Below, piece after piece: positions 25,262 through 32,125 of a DNA stretch of 36,741 bases. Source of the stretch: an uncultured SAR86 cluster bacterium (lineage in GTDB: Bacteria; Pseudomonadota; Gammaproteobacteria; Magnimaribacterales; AG-339-G14); the NCBI GenBank assembly GCA_902514765.1, contig CABXSA010000007.1:1-36741 (forward strand), in the 5' to 3' direction. The number at the start of each line of letters is the position of its first letter. Within the stretch, counting starts at the first letter, position 1. Position numbers and translations under genes: made by a program. The notes under the pieces were generated by a model, which saw nothing but the letters and a program-made list of their open reading frames with translations, made no database searches and had not been told where the DNA came from.

Positions 25262-25978
25262 TTAAAACATCTCTAAAGCTTCTTTGAAGTTTATTTTATT
25301 TTCATAAAGCGAAACACCACAGATAGCCCCAATGACATTTGGGATTTTTGAAAGATTTATCAAGTCGTTGATATCTTTTACTCCCCCCGAAGCTATGACA
25401 GGAAAAGGAGATAATTTTGCAACTTCAGATGTTTCTTCTAAATTTGGCCCGGAAAGCATGCCGTCTTTATTGATATCTGTATAAATAATTGATTTGATAG
25501 GCAGCTCTTTATAAGAACTTATCAAGACCGAGGCTGATAATTTTGAAGCTTCTGTCCATGCTTCTGCAGCAAGAAAACCGTTAATTGCATCAATTCCCAA
25601 AATAATTTTTCCTGGAAAGTTTATACAAGCTTTCGTGAATAATTCTTTATCCTTTATAGCAATGCTTCCTAAAATTACATTATCAACTCCAGATTCAAAG
25701 ATTAAATCTAAGGTTTCGAGTTCTCTAACTCCTCCTCCTAACTGAAGATTCACGTCAGGAAATTTTTCTTTGATCTCTAAAACATGTTCTAAGTTCTCAG
25801 GTTTACCGGACTTGGCACCGTCTAAATCAACTAGATGGAGTTTTTTTGTTCCTTCTTTTATCCAATGTGCTGCTGCATCTATGGGCTTTTCAAAATAAAT
25901 TTTAGTTGAGGATAAGTCTCCTTTTTGTAAACGAACACATTTTCCACTTTGGATATCAATTGCAGGAATTGGCAACAT
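25262..25978 (-). CDS. hisA: Phosphoribosylformimino-5-aminoimidazole carboxamide ribotide isomerase
   Basis: A 238-residue TIM barrel homologous to HisF. It has PAIDIQSGKCVRLQKGD, LHLVDLDGAKSG, LQLGGGVRE, VILGSIAIKD, IIYTDINKDGMLSGPNLE and PVIASGGVKD. It performs the Amadori rearrangement of ProFAR to PRFAR. Its ATG directly follows the hisH stop, and it ends 3 nt before hisF. Confidence 0.95.
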   Translation of the reverse strand: MLPIPAIDIQSGKCVRLQKGDLSSTKIYFEKPIDAAAHWIKEGTKKLHLVDLDGAKSGKPENLEHVLEIKEKFPDVNLQLGGGVRELETLDLIFESGVDNVILGSIAIKDKELFTKACINFPGKIILGIDAINGFLAAEAWTEASKLSASVLISSYKELPIKSIIYTDINKDGMLSGPNLEETSEVAKLSPFPVIASGGVKDINDLINLSKIPNVIGAICGVSLYENKINFKEALEMF

Positions 25979-26587
25979 TTAAATTTTCCAATTAATAAAA
26001 TTTTCTAAAAATTTGAGACCTATCTCTCCACTTTTCTCAGGGTGAAATTGAGTAGCGAAAATGTTTTCAGTTGCTAATGAAGAAATAAACTTTTCTCCAT
26101 AGTGTGTAGTGGTAATACCGGTTTCTGCATTAGCAGCTACAAAAGAATGAACAAAATAAAAAAACTGCTTGTCTTCTATTCCTGAAAATAATTCGTGTTT
26201 TTTTTCTATCTTTACATTATTCCAACCCATGTGAGGGATTTTTAGATTCTCTTTATTTAAGTCTTTTATTTTAGTGATGCTTCCATTAATTACGCCTAAG
26301 CCCTTCTCTGTACTTTCTTCGCTTGAATTGAAGAGAATTTGGAGACCTAAACAAATTCCTAAAAAGGGTTTTGATTTGATGGCTTCCAATAAAGGATTAA
26401 ACATTTCTGTCTCTTTTAATTTTTTTACGCAAGAGCCCATAGAACCCTGACCTGGGAAAACAAGTTTATCAACACTCTTAAATTTATCAGGAGTATCGAC
26501 TATTGAAACTTTTGGGCCAAGTGATTCAAGAGCTCTAGCTACTGAATGTATGTTGCTGGCTCCATAATCAACTACTCCTAGGTGCAT
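25979..26587 (-). CDS. hisH: Imidazole glycerol phosphate synthase, glutaminase subunit
   Basis: 202 residues from ATG 26587 (MHLGVVDYGASNIHSV, the family start). An upstream extension into hisB is open but not conserved. It is a class I glutamine amidotransferase with the oxyanion strand VFPGQGSMGS, nucleophile Cys in LGICLGLQILF, and the His/Glu of the triad in QFHPEKSGE. It supplies ammonia to HisF. It begins 4 nt after the hisB stop. Confidence 0.94.
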   Translation of the reverse strand: MHLGVVDYGASNIHSVARALESLGPKVSIVDTPDKFKSVDKLVFPGQGSMGSCVKKLKETEMFNPLLEAIKSKPFLGICLGLQILFNSSEESTEKGLGVINGSITKIKDLNKENLKIPHMGWNNVKIEKKHELFSGIEDKQFFYFVHSFVAANAETGITTTHYGEKFISSLATENIFATQFHPEKSGEIGLKFLENFINWKI

Positions 26588-26591
26588 GAAT

Positions 26592-27179
26592 TTATAGCAA
26601 GCCTTTTGTGGAGGGAAGAACATCTCCTTTAGAAGGATCTACCATACACGCAGTCTTGAGAGCTAAAGCAAATGCTTTAAATATAGTTTCAGCTTGATGA
26701 TGAGCATTTTCACCTTTTAGGTTATCAATATGAACAGTTGCAAGGGCTTTGTTAACAAAACCATGGAAAAATTCTTTTAACAAGCTTAAGTCAAAATCAT
26801 TAATCGATTCTTTGGTGAAATTTACATTCCAGCTTAACCCTGGTCTACCAGAAAAATCTACGACTACCCTAGATAAGGCCTCATCCAAAGGAGCGTATGC
26901 AGAACCAAATCTGAAAATACCCTTTTTATCTCCTAGGGCATTATTGAATGCTTCTCCAAGACTAATACCCACGTCTTCTACTGTATGGTGAGCATCTACT
27001 TCTAAGTCTCCTTTTGCATCTAATTCGATATCAAATCCACCGTGTTTAGATAGCTGATCAATCATGTGAACAAAAAAAGGTAGATCTGCTTTCAAATTAC
27101 TCTCTCCTTTGCCATCAAGAGCTAAAGAAAGTTTGATTTGAGTCTCTTTGGTATTTCTTTCTAATTCAGCTTTTCGCAT
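26592..27179 (-). CDS. hisB: Imidazoleglycerol-phosphate dehydratase (monofunctional)
   Basis: 195 residues from ATG 27179, with AGGA about 5 nt upstream. An ATG 12 nt earlier (27191) is less well placed. It starts [14 protein letters not shown] and carries both metal-binding histidine clusters, [10 protein letters not shown] and [12 protein letters not shown], as well as [15 protein letters not shown] and the C-terminal PSTKG. It is the dehydratase only, without the N-terminal phosphatase fused in enterobacteria, so histidinol phosphatase must be elsewhere. First gene of the his run. Confidence 0.95.
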   Translation of the reverse strand: MRKAELERNTKETQIKLSLALDGKGESNLKADLPFFVHMIDQLSKHGGFDIELDAKGDLEVDAHHTVEDVGISLGEAFNNALGDKKGIFRFGSAYAPLDEALSRVVVDFSGRPGLSWNVNFTKESINDFDLSLLKEFFHGFVNKALATVHIDNLKGENAHHQAETIFKAFALALKTACMVDPSKGDVLPSTKGLL

Positions 27180-27201
27180 CTTAATCCTCATTCAAAAAGA
27201 C

Positions 27202-27207
27202 ATTATA
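27202..27207 (-). promoter_or_regulatory. Candidate -10 box for the hisBHAF transcript
   Basis: On the minus strand the divergent gap between hisB and mutY contains a perfect TATAAT about 23 nt ahead of the hisB ATG. No good -35 sits at 17 bp (TTATTT is the nearest). The predicted leader is very short, so there is no room for a his leader peptide and attenuator. Confidence 0.45.
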
Positions 27208-27235
27208 GCGGACAGAAATCAGTAAAATAATAAAC

Positions 27236-28249
27236 ATGAATCAATTTTCAAAAAAAATTGTTGATTGGCAAAAAGGCCAAGGAAGAAATAATCTTCCCTG
27301 GCAGAAAAAAAGTGCTTATGAAGTTTGGATTTCTGAAATTATGCTTCAACAAACTCAAGTTGAAACCGTAATCCCATACTATGAGACTTTCATAAAGACC
27401 TTTCCCGAAATAAAAACTCTGGCCAAAAGCTCTGAAGAACAGGTTATGAGTTTGTGGAGTGGCTTGGGATATTACTCTAGAGCAAGAAATATTCATAAAA
27501 CCTCGAAAATAATCTTGAATGAATACGAAGGAAAATTCCCTCAAGATTTTGAAAATTTAGTTGAACTTCCGGGTATCGGTCCTTCTACAGCAGGAGCAAT
27601 CCTATCCCTTGCATTTGAGTTACCTGGAGTTATTTTAGATGGTAACGTAAAGAGAGTTATTGCTAGGTTTAAAGGCATTACTAATCCAATAGATAATAAT
27701 GAGACTCAAAAAGAGGTGAAAAGTTTTGCTGAAGAGTTTTTACCAAATAAATTATTCAGAGAATATTCTCAAGGAATAATGGATTTGGGATCTTTGTTAT
27801 GCAAGCCAAAAAATCCTATATGTAATAGTTGTCCCGTAAATAAAAATTGTCAGGCTTTAAAGTTAGGCATTCAAGAAAAAATTCCATTTAAGAAACCCAC
27901 AAAACCAAAAAAAGAAAAAAAGATTGATTGGTTATTGATATCTTCGCAAAATAAAGTATTACTCAAGCGAAACGATAGCAGAAGCATATGGAAAAATTTA
28001 TGGCTTTTTCCTGATAAAGATATTTTAGGTAAAGACAATATCTCTTTGCTTGAGAAAAAAGAATCACTTCCTGATATTATTCATAATTTATCTCATCGGA
28101 AACTAAATATCTCGATAGTAAAATACCAAATAAAAAACAAAGATAGATTAAAGATAGATAGATCCAGCTCAGTTTGGGTTAGCAAAGCAGATTCAGTTAA
28201 AATGGGAATGCCTAAACCCATTAAAGAGATTATAGAAAATTATTTATGA
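27236..28249 (+). CDS. mutY: A/G-specific adenine DNA glycosylase
   Basis: 337 residues. The helix-hairpin-helix is LPGIGPSTAGAIL, and the catalytic Asp region is VILDGNVKRVIARF. The 4Fe-4S cluster follows the classical C-x6-C-x2-C-x5-C spacing (CKPKNPICNSCPVNKNC). The C-terminal NUDIX-like domain used to recognise 8-oxoG is present (DWLLISSQNKVLLKR, then SIWKNLWLFP, and LSHRKLNI). It removes A mispaired with 8-oxoG. Its stop overlaps the yggX ATG by 4 nt, the conserved mutY-yggX pairing of Gammaproteobacteria. Confidence 0.95.
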   Translation: MNQFSKKIVDWQKGQGRNNLPWQKKSAYEVWISEIMLQQTQVETVIPYYETFIKTFPEIKTLAKSSEEQVMSLWSGLGYYSRARNIHKTSKIILNEYEGKFPQDFENLVELPGIGPSTAGAILSLAFELPGVILDGNVKRVIARFKGITNPIDNNETQKEVKSFAEEFLPNKLFREYSQGIMDLGSLLCKPKNPICNSCPVNKNCQALKLGIQEKIPFKKPTKPKKEKKIDWLLISSQNKVLLKRNDSRSIWKNLWLFPDKDILGKDNISLLEKKESLPDIIHNLSHRKLNISIVKYQIKNKDRLKIDRSSSVWVSKADSVKMGMPKPIKEIIENYL

Positions 28250-28515
28250 AAACTGTTTTTTGTAGAAAATATAAAAAGGATTTACCTAGAATGGATAGAG
28301 CTCCCTTTCCAGGAGAAAAAGGAGAGGAAATTTTTTCAAGCGTTTCCAAGCAAGCTTGGATGGAATGGCTTCAAGAGCAGACAATGCTTGTTAATGAGAA
28401 ACAATTAGATTTGTCAAAAAAAGAGTCCAGAGATTATCTCAGTCAGCAACTCGAAAACTTTTTAAATAATAAATCTTTTGACAAGGCTGAGGGCTTTGTC
28501 CCTTTAGATAAATAA
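28246..28515 (+). CDS. yggX: Fe(2+)-trafficking/oxidative damage protection protein YggX
   Basis: An 89-residue protein with the N-terminal TVFCRKYKKDLPRMD carrying the single conserved Cys, then PFPGEKGEEIF, SKQAWMEWLQEQTMLVNEKQL and a C-terminal GFVPLDK. YggX protects Fe-S proteins such as those like MutY from oxidative damage and has been linked to iron handling. It overlaps mutY by 4 nt, so expression is coupled. Confidence 0.94.
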   Translation: MKTVFCRKYKKDLPRMDRAPFPGEKGEEIFSSVSKQAWMEWLQEQTMLVNEKQLDLSKKESRDYLSQQLENFLNNKSFDKAEGFVPLDK

Positions 28516-28559
28516 CTTTATTAGCTTGCTAAATATCTATAAAATTTGATTTTCTTTTT

Positions 28560-28635
28560 GCCCAGATAGCTCAGTCGGTAGAGCAAAGGACTGAAAATCC
28601 TTGTGTCGGTGGTTCGATTCCACCTCTGGGCACCA
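28560..28635 (+). tRNA. tRNA-Phe (GAA)
   Basis: A 76-nt cloverleaf with acceptor arms GCCCAGA and TCTGGGC, D-arm GCTCAGTCGGTAGAGC, anticodon stem AAGGA/TCCTT around loop CTGAAAA (anticodon GAA at 28593-28595), T-arm GGTGGTTCGATTCCACC, discriminator A and encoded CCA. A TATAAA about 20 nt upstream may be its -10 box. No integrated element or att duplication is seen at its 3' end. Confidence 0.97.
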
Positions 28636-28663
28636 TATAAGAATATTTTATTTATTAAAATAT

Positions 28664-29032
28664 TTAATATTCATCACACATAGCCGATACAAGCGCACCT
28701 ATCATAAATTGGTTTTGACCTACACCATTTATCTCAAATGCATTTATTTCGAAACTCGCATATTCAGTCAAAGGAGCGGTGAATTGAACAAGTGCATCAG
28801 CTGGTATTTCATCATAGGTCATCTCTCCTTCTAGATTTACATATTTTCTTCCATCTACAGATTCTATAGCTGTCCAAGATGGGCCATCAAAGAAATTATT
28901 TACTAAGTCTCCTATATTAGCTTTACCACATGCGTTAAAACTACCATTTTTAATTATTTGGATTGATTGATCTTGACCGCATGCCTGAAGTATAAGAATA
29001 GCGGCCATCGCAAATATTATTTTTTTCATCAT
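28664..29032 (-). CDS. Small predicted lipoprotein of unknown function
   Basis: 122 residues beginning with two consecutive ATGs. A positively charged, hydrophobic signal peptide (KKIIFAMAAILIL) ends in a lipobox LQAC, with Cys18 as the lipidated residue. The mature part is acidic and soluble, with conserved-looking text IQIIKNGSFNACGKANIGDLV and VNLEGEMTYDEIP. Two further cysteines (Cys35 and Cys119, near the ends of the mature domain) could form a disulfide in the periplasm. Asp18+2 is absent (GQ follows Cys), so outer-membrane sorting is expected by the usual rule. I do not recognise a named family. It faces the tRNA gene convergently. Confidence 0.7.
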   Translation of the reverse strand: MMKKIIFAMAAILILQACGQDQSIQIIKNGSFNACGKANIGDLVNNFFDGPSWTAIESVDGRKYVNLEGEMTYDEIPADALVQFTAPLTEYASFEINAFEINGVGQNQFMIGALVSAMCDEY

Positions 29033-29104
29033 ATAATCTGAACAGAAACCTGATTAAGTTTCAAATTAAATTTTCGATTTCTAACTTTAAATCGTTAAAA
29101 GTAA

Positions 29105-29482
29105 TTAGATTTTTGATTTTAGCATTAAGTAAGTTATTACGGCCGCAATGAGCTCAAAGATCATGAAAATTACAAAAACTATATCTGGCATGCCGTCTAA
29201 AATTAAACTTAGCGCTCTTCCTAGACCAATCCCAAGCATAAAGACAAACATGCACCATAATGCAGGAACCATTAGTTTTTTATAAAAAGCTCCTGAAATC
29301 CACAACAATACACATCCGATATATAAGCCCATTATTGCTCTAAAGATATTTGACAAATTATTGTTTGCTACTTCAATTCCATAAAGAAATGGAAGAGACG
29401 CATGGGGATCTAATCCATATCCCAAGGCAGCTGGAAACACTCCGATAGAAATAAATAATAAAAAATATGATTCTTTTGTCAT
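29105..29482 (-). CDS. DUF4345 family membrane protein
   Basis: 125 residues that are almost entirely four hydrophobic helices, with the family text NIFRAIMGLYIGCVLLW and MLGIGLGRALSLILDG. These fit DUF4345, a small inner-membrane family of unknown function. An AAGG precedes the ATG. It is separated from the lipoprotein gene by 72 bp, so co-transcription is possible. The 99 bp upstream to the CoA-transferase gene is a divergent promoter region in which I see no clear operator. Confidence 0.75.
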   Translation of the reverse strand: MTKESYFLLFISIGVFPAALGYGLDPHASLPFLYGIEVANNNLSNIFRAIMGLYIGCVLLWISGAFYKKLMVPALWCMFVFMLGIGLGRALSLILDGMPDIVFVIFMIFELIAAVITYLMLKSKI

Positions 29483-29581
29483 GGTTACCTTTTTACTTGA
29501 ATTTTAAAAAATTACTACAGTTTCAAAATTAATAATAAAACTTTTCTGCAATGTATGTGCATCCTTGTGTAATATTTATCC

Positions 29582-30808
29582 ATGTCTGAAAAATTACTTT
29601 TAGAAGGTTTAAAGGTTATTGATGCAGGAAGTTTTATTGCAGGGCCTGTATCAACCACAATCCTTTCTGATTTTGGTGCAGAAGTCATCAAGATTGAACC
29701 GCCTAAAATAGGTGATAGCTTAAGACATTTAATTGCTCGAACAAAAAGAGTAAATCCTGTTTCCGATAAAGACTATTGTTGGCATTTGACCTCAAGAAAT
29801 AAAAAGAGTTTGGCCCTAAATCTTGGCGACCCAAAAGGACAAAAAATTTTACAAGAATTGGTAAAGGTTTCTGACGTATTTGTAACCAATATGCCTCAAA
29901 GAATAAGAGATAAATTAAAAATTAATGCCACAGACTTACTCCCTCTGAACGAGAGACTTATCTATGGATCTTTGACAGGCTATGGTGAAGAAGGTCCAGA
30001 CTCGCACAGAACTGCCTTTGATACGATGGCTTGGTGGGCAAGAAGTGGTTTGATGGATATCGTAAGACCATCGGAAAATTCTACTCCAGGGATGCCGCCC
30101 ATAGGCATGGGCGATCAGCCTACTGGAGTGTCTTTATTTGCAAGCATCATGACGGCTCTTTATAGAAGAGAAAAAACTGGCAAAGGTGGAGAGGTAAATA
30201 CTTCTTTAATGGCCAATGGTGCATGGTCAAATGGATCTTTCATTCAGGCAGCGCTTTTTGATGCTGATTTTCCGGAGAGAAAGACTGAAGTTACTCCTCA
30301 CCCTTTTGGTGGACGCTATGAAACTAAGGATGGAAGATATCTTTTGTTGGCAATCATTGACGCTGCTAAAGAATGGCCAAAATTATTAAAAGCTCTCGAT
30401 ATAGAATATTTAAATGCTGATGAAAGATTTTCAACCTTTCAAAAAATGAACGAAAATCATCAAGAGCTTTATAAAGAACTTGAAAAAATCTTTAAGCAAT
30501 ATGATTTAAATGGAATAGTTGATAAATTAAGATTCTCTGAAGTTACCTTTGGAATTCTTAGTAAGTCTACGGATCATAGAAAAGACGAACAATTTCTAAA
30601 AAGTGAGGTATTAGTTAACTTTTCAAAGGATAGTTTTGAATCAGAGAATTTAACCATTAATAGTCCGGTATTTCTTAAAGATGAGCCCAAAAAAACTCCT
30701 TCTAGAGGTCCAGACTTAGGAGAACATTCCAAAGAAATTCTCTCTGGCATTGGCATAGATTCAAAAGAACTAGACAAGCTCAAAGAAGATGGGGTTATAG
30801 ATTTTTAA
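29582..30808 (+). CDS. CaiB/BaiF family (class III) CoA-transferase
   Basis: 408 residues. The N-terminal domain has LLEGLKVIDAGSFIAGPVSTTILSDFGAEVIKIEPP, followed by RNKKSLALNLGDPKGQKIL, the conserved adenosine-binding region of formyl-CoA transferase-like enzymes. The likely catalytic Asp lies in HRTAFDTMAWWARSG. RGPDLGEHSKEIL closes the protein, as usual. These enzymes move CoA between carboxylic acids through an aspartyl-CoA thioester; the donor and acceptor here are not identifiable. The gene stands alone, but its chemistry fits the acyl-CoA genes at the start of the window and the neighbouring P450. Confidence 0.88.
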   Translation: MSEKLLLEGLKVIDAGSFIAGPVSTTILSDFGAEVIKIEPPKIGDSLRHLIARTKRVNPVSDKDYCWHLTSRNKKSLALNLGDPKGQKILQELVKVSDVFVTNMPQRIRDKLKINATDLLPLNERLIYGSLTGYGEEGPDSHRTAFDTMAWWARSGLMDIVRPSENSTPGMPPIGMGDQPTGVSLFASIMTALYRREKTGKGGEVNTSLMANGAWSNGSFIQAALFDADFPERKTEVTPHPFGGRYETKDGRYLLLAIIDAAKEWPKLLKALDIEYLNADERFSTFQKMNENHQELYKELEKIFKQYDLNGIVDKLRFSEVTFGILSKSTDHRKDEQFLKSEVLVNFSKDSFESENLTINSPVFLKDEPKKTPSRGPDLGEHSKEILSGIGIDSKELDKLKEDGVIDF

Positions 30809-30864
30809 ATAATAGAGAAAGATACTACAAAAACTAGAATATAATATTCAAAACAGGGAAAATC

Positions 30865-31392
30865 GTGAGAACAATAGAAAATCTATTAGAGGGGTTAATC
30901 TATGCCAGCAGATGGCTTTTGGCGCCCATTTATATGATTTTGTGTCTTTGCTTGGTACTAATCGCCGTCACTACAATTCAACACTTCATTCAATATGCTC
31001 CAGGTTTAATGAGTATGAAGTTAAAAGAAGTTCTTTTATTTGTACTGCAAGTTGTGGATCTAGCTTTGATAGCTAACCTTGTTGTGATGATTATTTTTTC
31101 TGGTTACGAAAACTTTATTTCTAAAATTGATGTAGCAAAAGATGATCGAGATAGACCGGATTGGATGGGTTCGGTTGATTTTAGTGATCTCAAAATTAAA
31201 CTGGTTGCATCAATACTGGCGATATCTGGTATTGGACTACTTGAAACGTTCCTAAAAATTGCGGGCTCCGGTGACGTTGCGGTTAGCGAAGTAGAGATTA
31301 AGTGGATGGTGATCATTCATATCATTTTCATAATCTCTGGATTGCTTTTAGCAATGATGGATTATGTAGCCCATCGAAGCAGTAAACATTAA
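30865..31392 (+). CDS. UPF0114/YqhA family inner-membrane protein
   Basis: 175 residues with four predicted transmembrane helices. ENLLEGLIYASRWLLAPIY is the hallmark N-terminus, then LQVVDLALIANLVVMIIFSGYENFISKID and DLKIKLVASILAISGIGLLE. It belongs to the TIGR00645 family (E. coli YqhA), whose function is unknown. The start is GTG at 30865 with AGGGAA upstream. It ends only 3 nt from the convergent VTT-domain gene. Confidence 0.88.
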   Translation: MRTIENLLEGLIYASRWLLAPIYMILCLCLVLIAVTTIQHFIQYAPGLMSMKLKEVLLFVLQVVDLALIANLVVMIIFSGYENFISKIDVAKDDRDRPDWMGSVDFSDLKIKLVASILAISGIGLLETFLKIAGSGDVAVSEVEIKWMVIIHIIFIISGLLLAMMDYVAHRSSKH

Positions 31393-31395
31393 ATT

Positions 31396-32031
31396 TCAAA
31401 AATATCTTTTTGCTAATAGCCAAAAGAGGAAAGGTATTATTGCAATCCCTATGAATGCTATTGAGGCAGATTGGTTGGTAAGGGCTGCTGTTCCTATAAA
31501 AGCGTAAACTACTGAAATTAATAAATTACTGAGAATCATTACGGTTAGAAAAGTACTCCATTTCATGCCGGCTAAACCAGCAGCTACAGTTGAAATTTCT
31601 GCTAGAGCTGGAGCGGGTCTCGCAATCAATAAAATACTGACACCAAATTTTTTTGCTACCTCTTCTGATCTTTCTAAATCTTCTTGACTAAGTATTTTTT
31701 TTGCTAAGGGTTTAGCAGCATACTTTCCAATAGCAAACCCAATTATCGAGCCTAAAGTAAGTCCTATCCATATAATAGGTATAGATAAATAAAAACCTAG
31801 AATAGCCCCAGCAAAGGTGTTGGTAACTCCATTTGGAATAGGCAAAAAAACATCAGCTGCTAATGCGAAAATGACCAAAATGGAATTTAAAAATTGATTG
31901 TTTCCACTCCATACAATAAATTTATCAGTTAAGTCGGCTATCGATGATTCAAGTAATGACAAGGGTAATATGATTGTGGTCAAAACAATTATGATAAAGC
32001 TCAGAAGCTTTAAAAGAGTATAGATATTCAT
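31396..32031 (-). CDS. VTT-domain (DedA/TMEM41-like) membrane protein
   Basis: 211 residues. After an N-terminal helix comes the VTT core: FLPIPNGVTNTFAGAILG, then GLTLGSIIGFAIGKYAAKPL and ISILLIARPAPALAEISTVAAGLAGM-type text (Arg-Pro-x-Pro, about residues 138-141, with the Gly-x-x-x-Met end). Relatives are implicated in lipid scrambling or carrier-lipid recycling; the specific role here is unknown. It is the only minus-strand gene in this stretch and ends next to the yqhA-type gene. Confidence 0.8.
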   Translation of the reverse strand: MNIYTLLKLLSFIIIVLTTIILPLSLLESSIADLTDKFIVWSGNNQFLNSILVIFALAADVFLPIPNGVTNTFAGAILGFYLSIPIIWIGLTLGSIIGFAIGKYAAKPLAKKILSQEDLERSEEVAKKFGVSILLIARPAPALAEISTVAAGLAGMKWSTFLTVMILSNLLISVVYAFIGTAALTNQSASIAFIGIAIIPFLFWLLAKRYF

Positions 32032-32125
32032 TGTTTTTTACATTTTATATGTTTGTTCAATAGGAAAAAATTTAATTCAAGATTTTTGTGAATGTTAAAA
32101 TGTGAAAGATATACTGTCATTTCCG

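Noticed and set aside
28521..28534. Short palindrome TTAGCTTGCTAA as a terminator after yggX
   Set aside because: The stem is only five A/T-rich base pairs with a two-base loop, and no T-run follows at once. It is more likely part of the tRNA promoter region.
28560..28663. tRNA-Phe as an integration site
   Set aside because: No integrase, no repeat of the tRNA 3' end nearby, and the flanking genes look ordinary.
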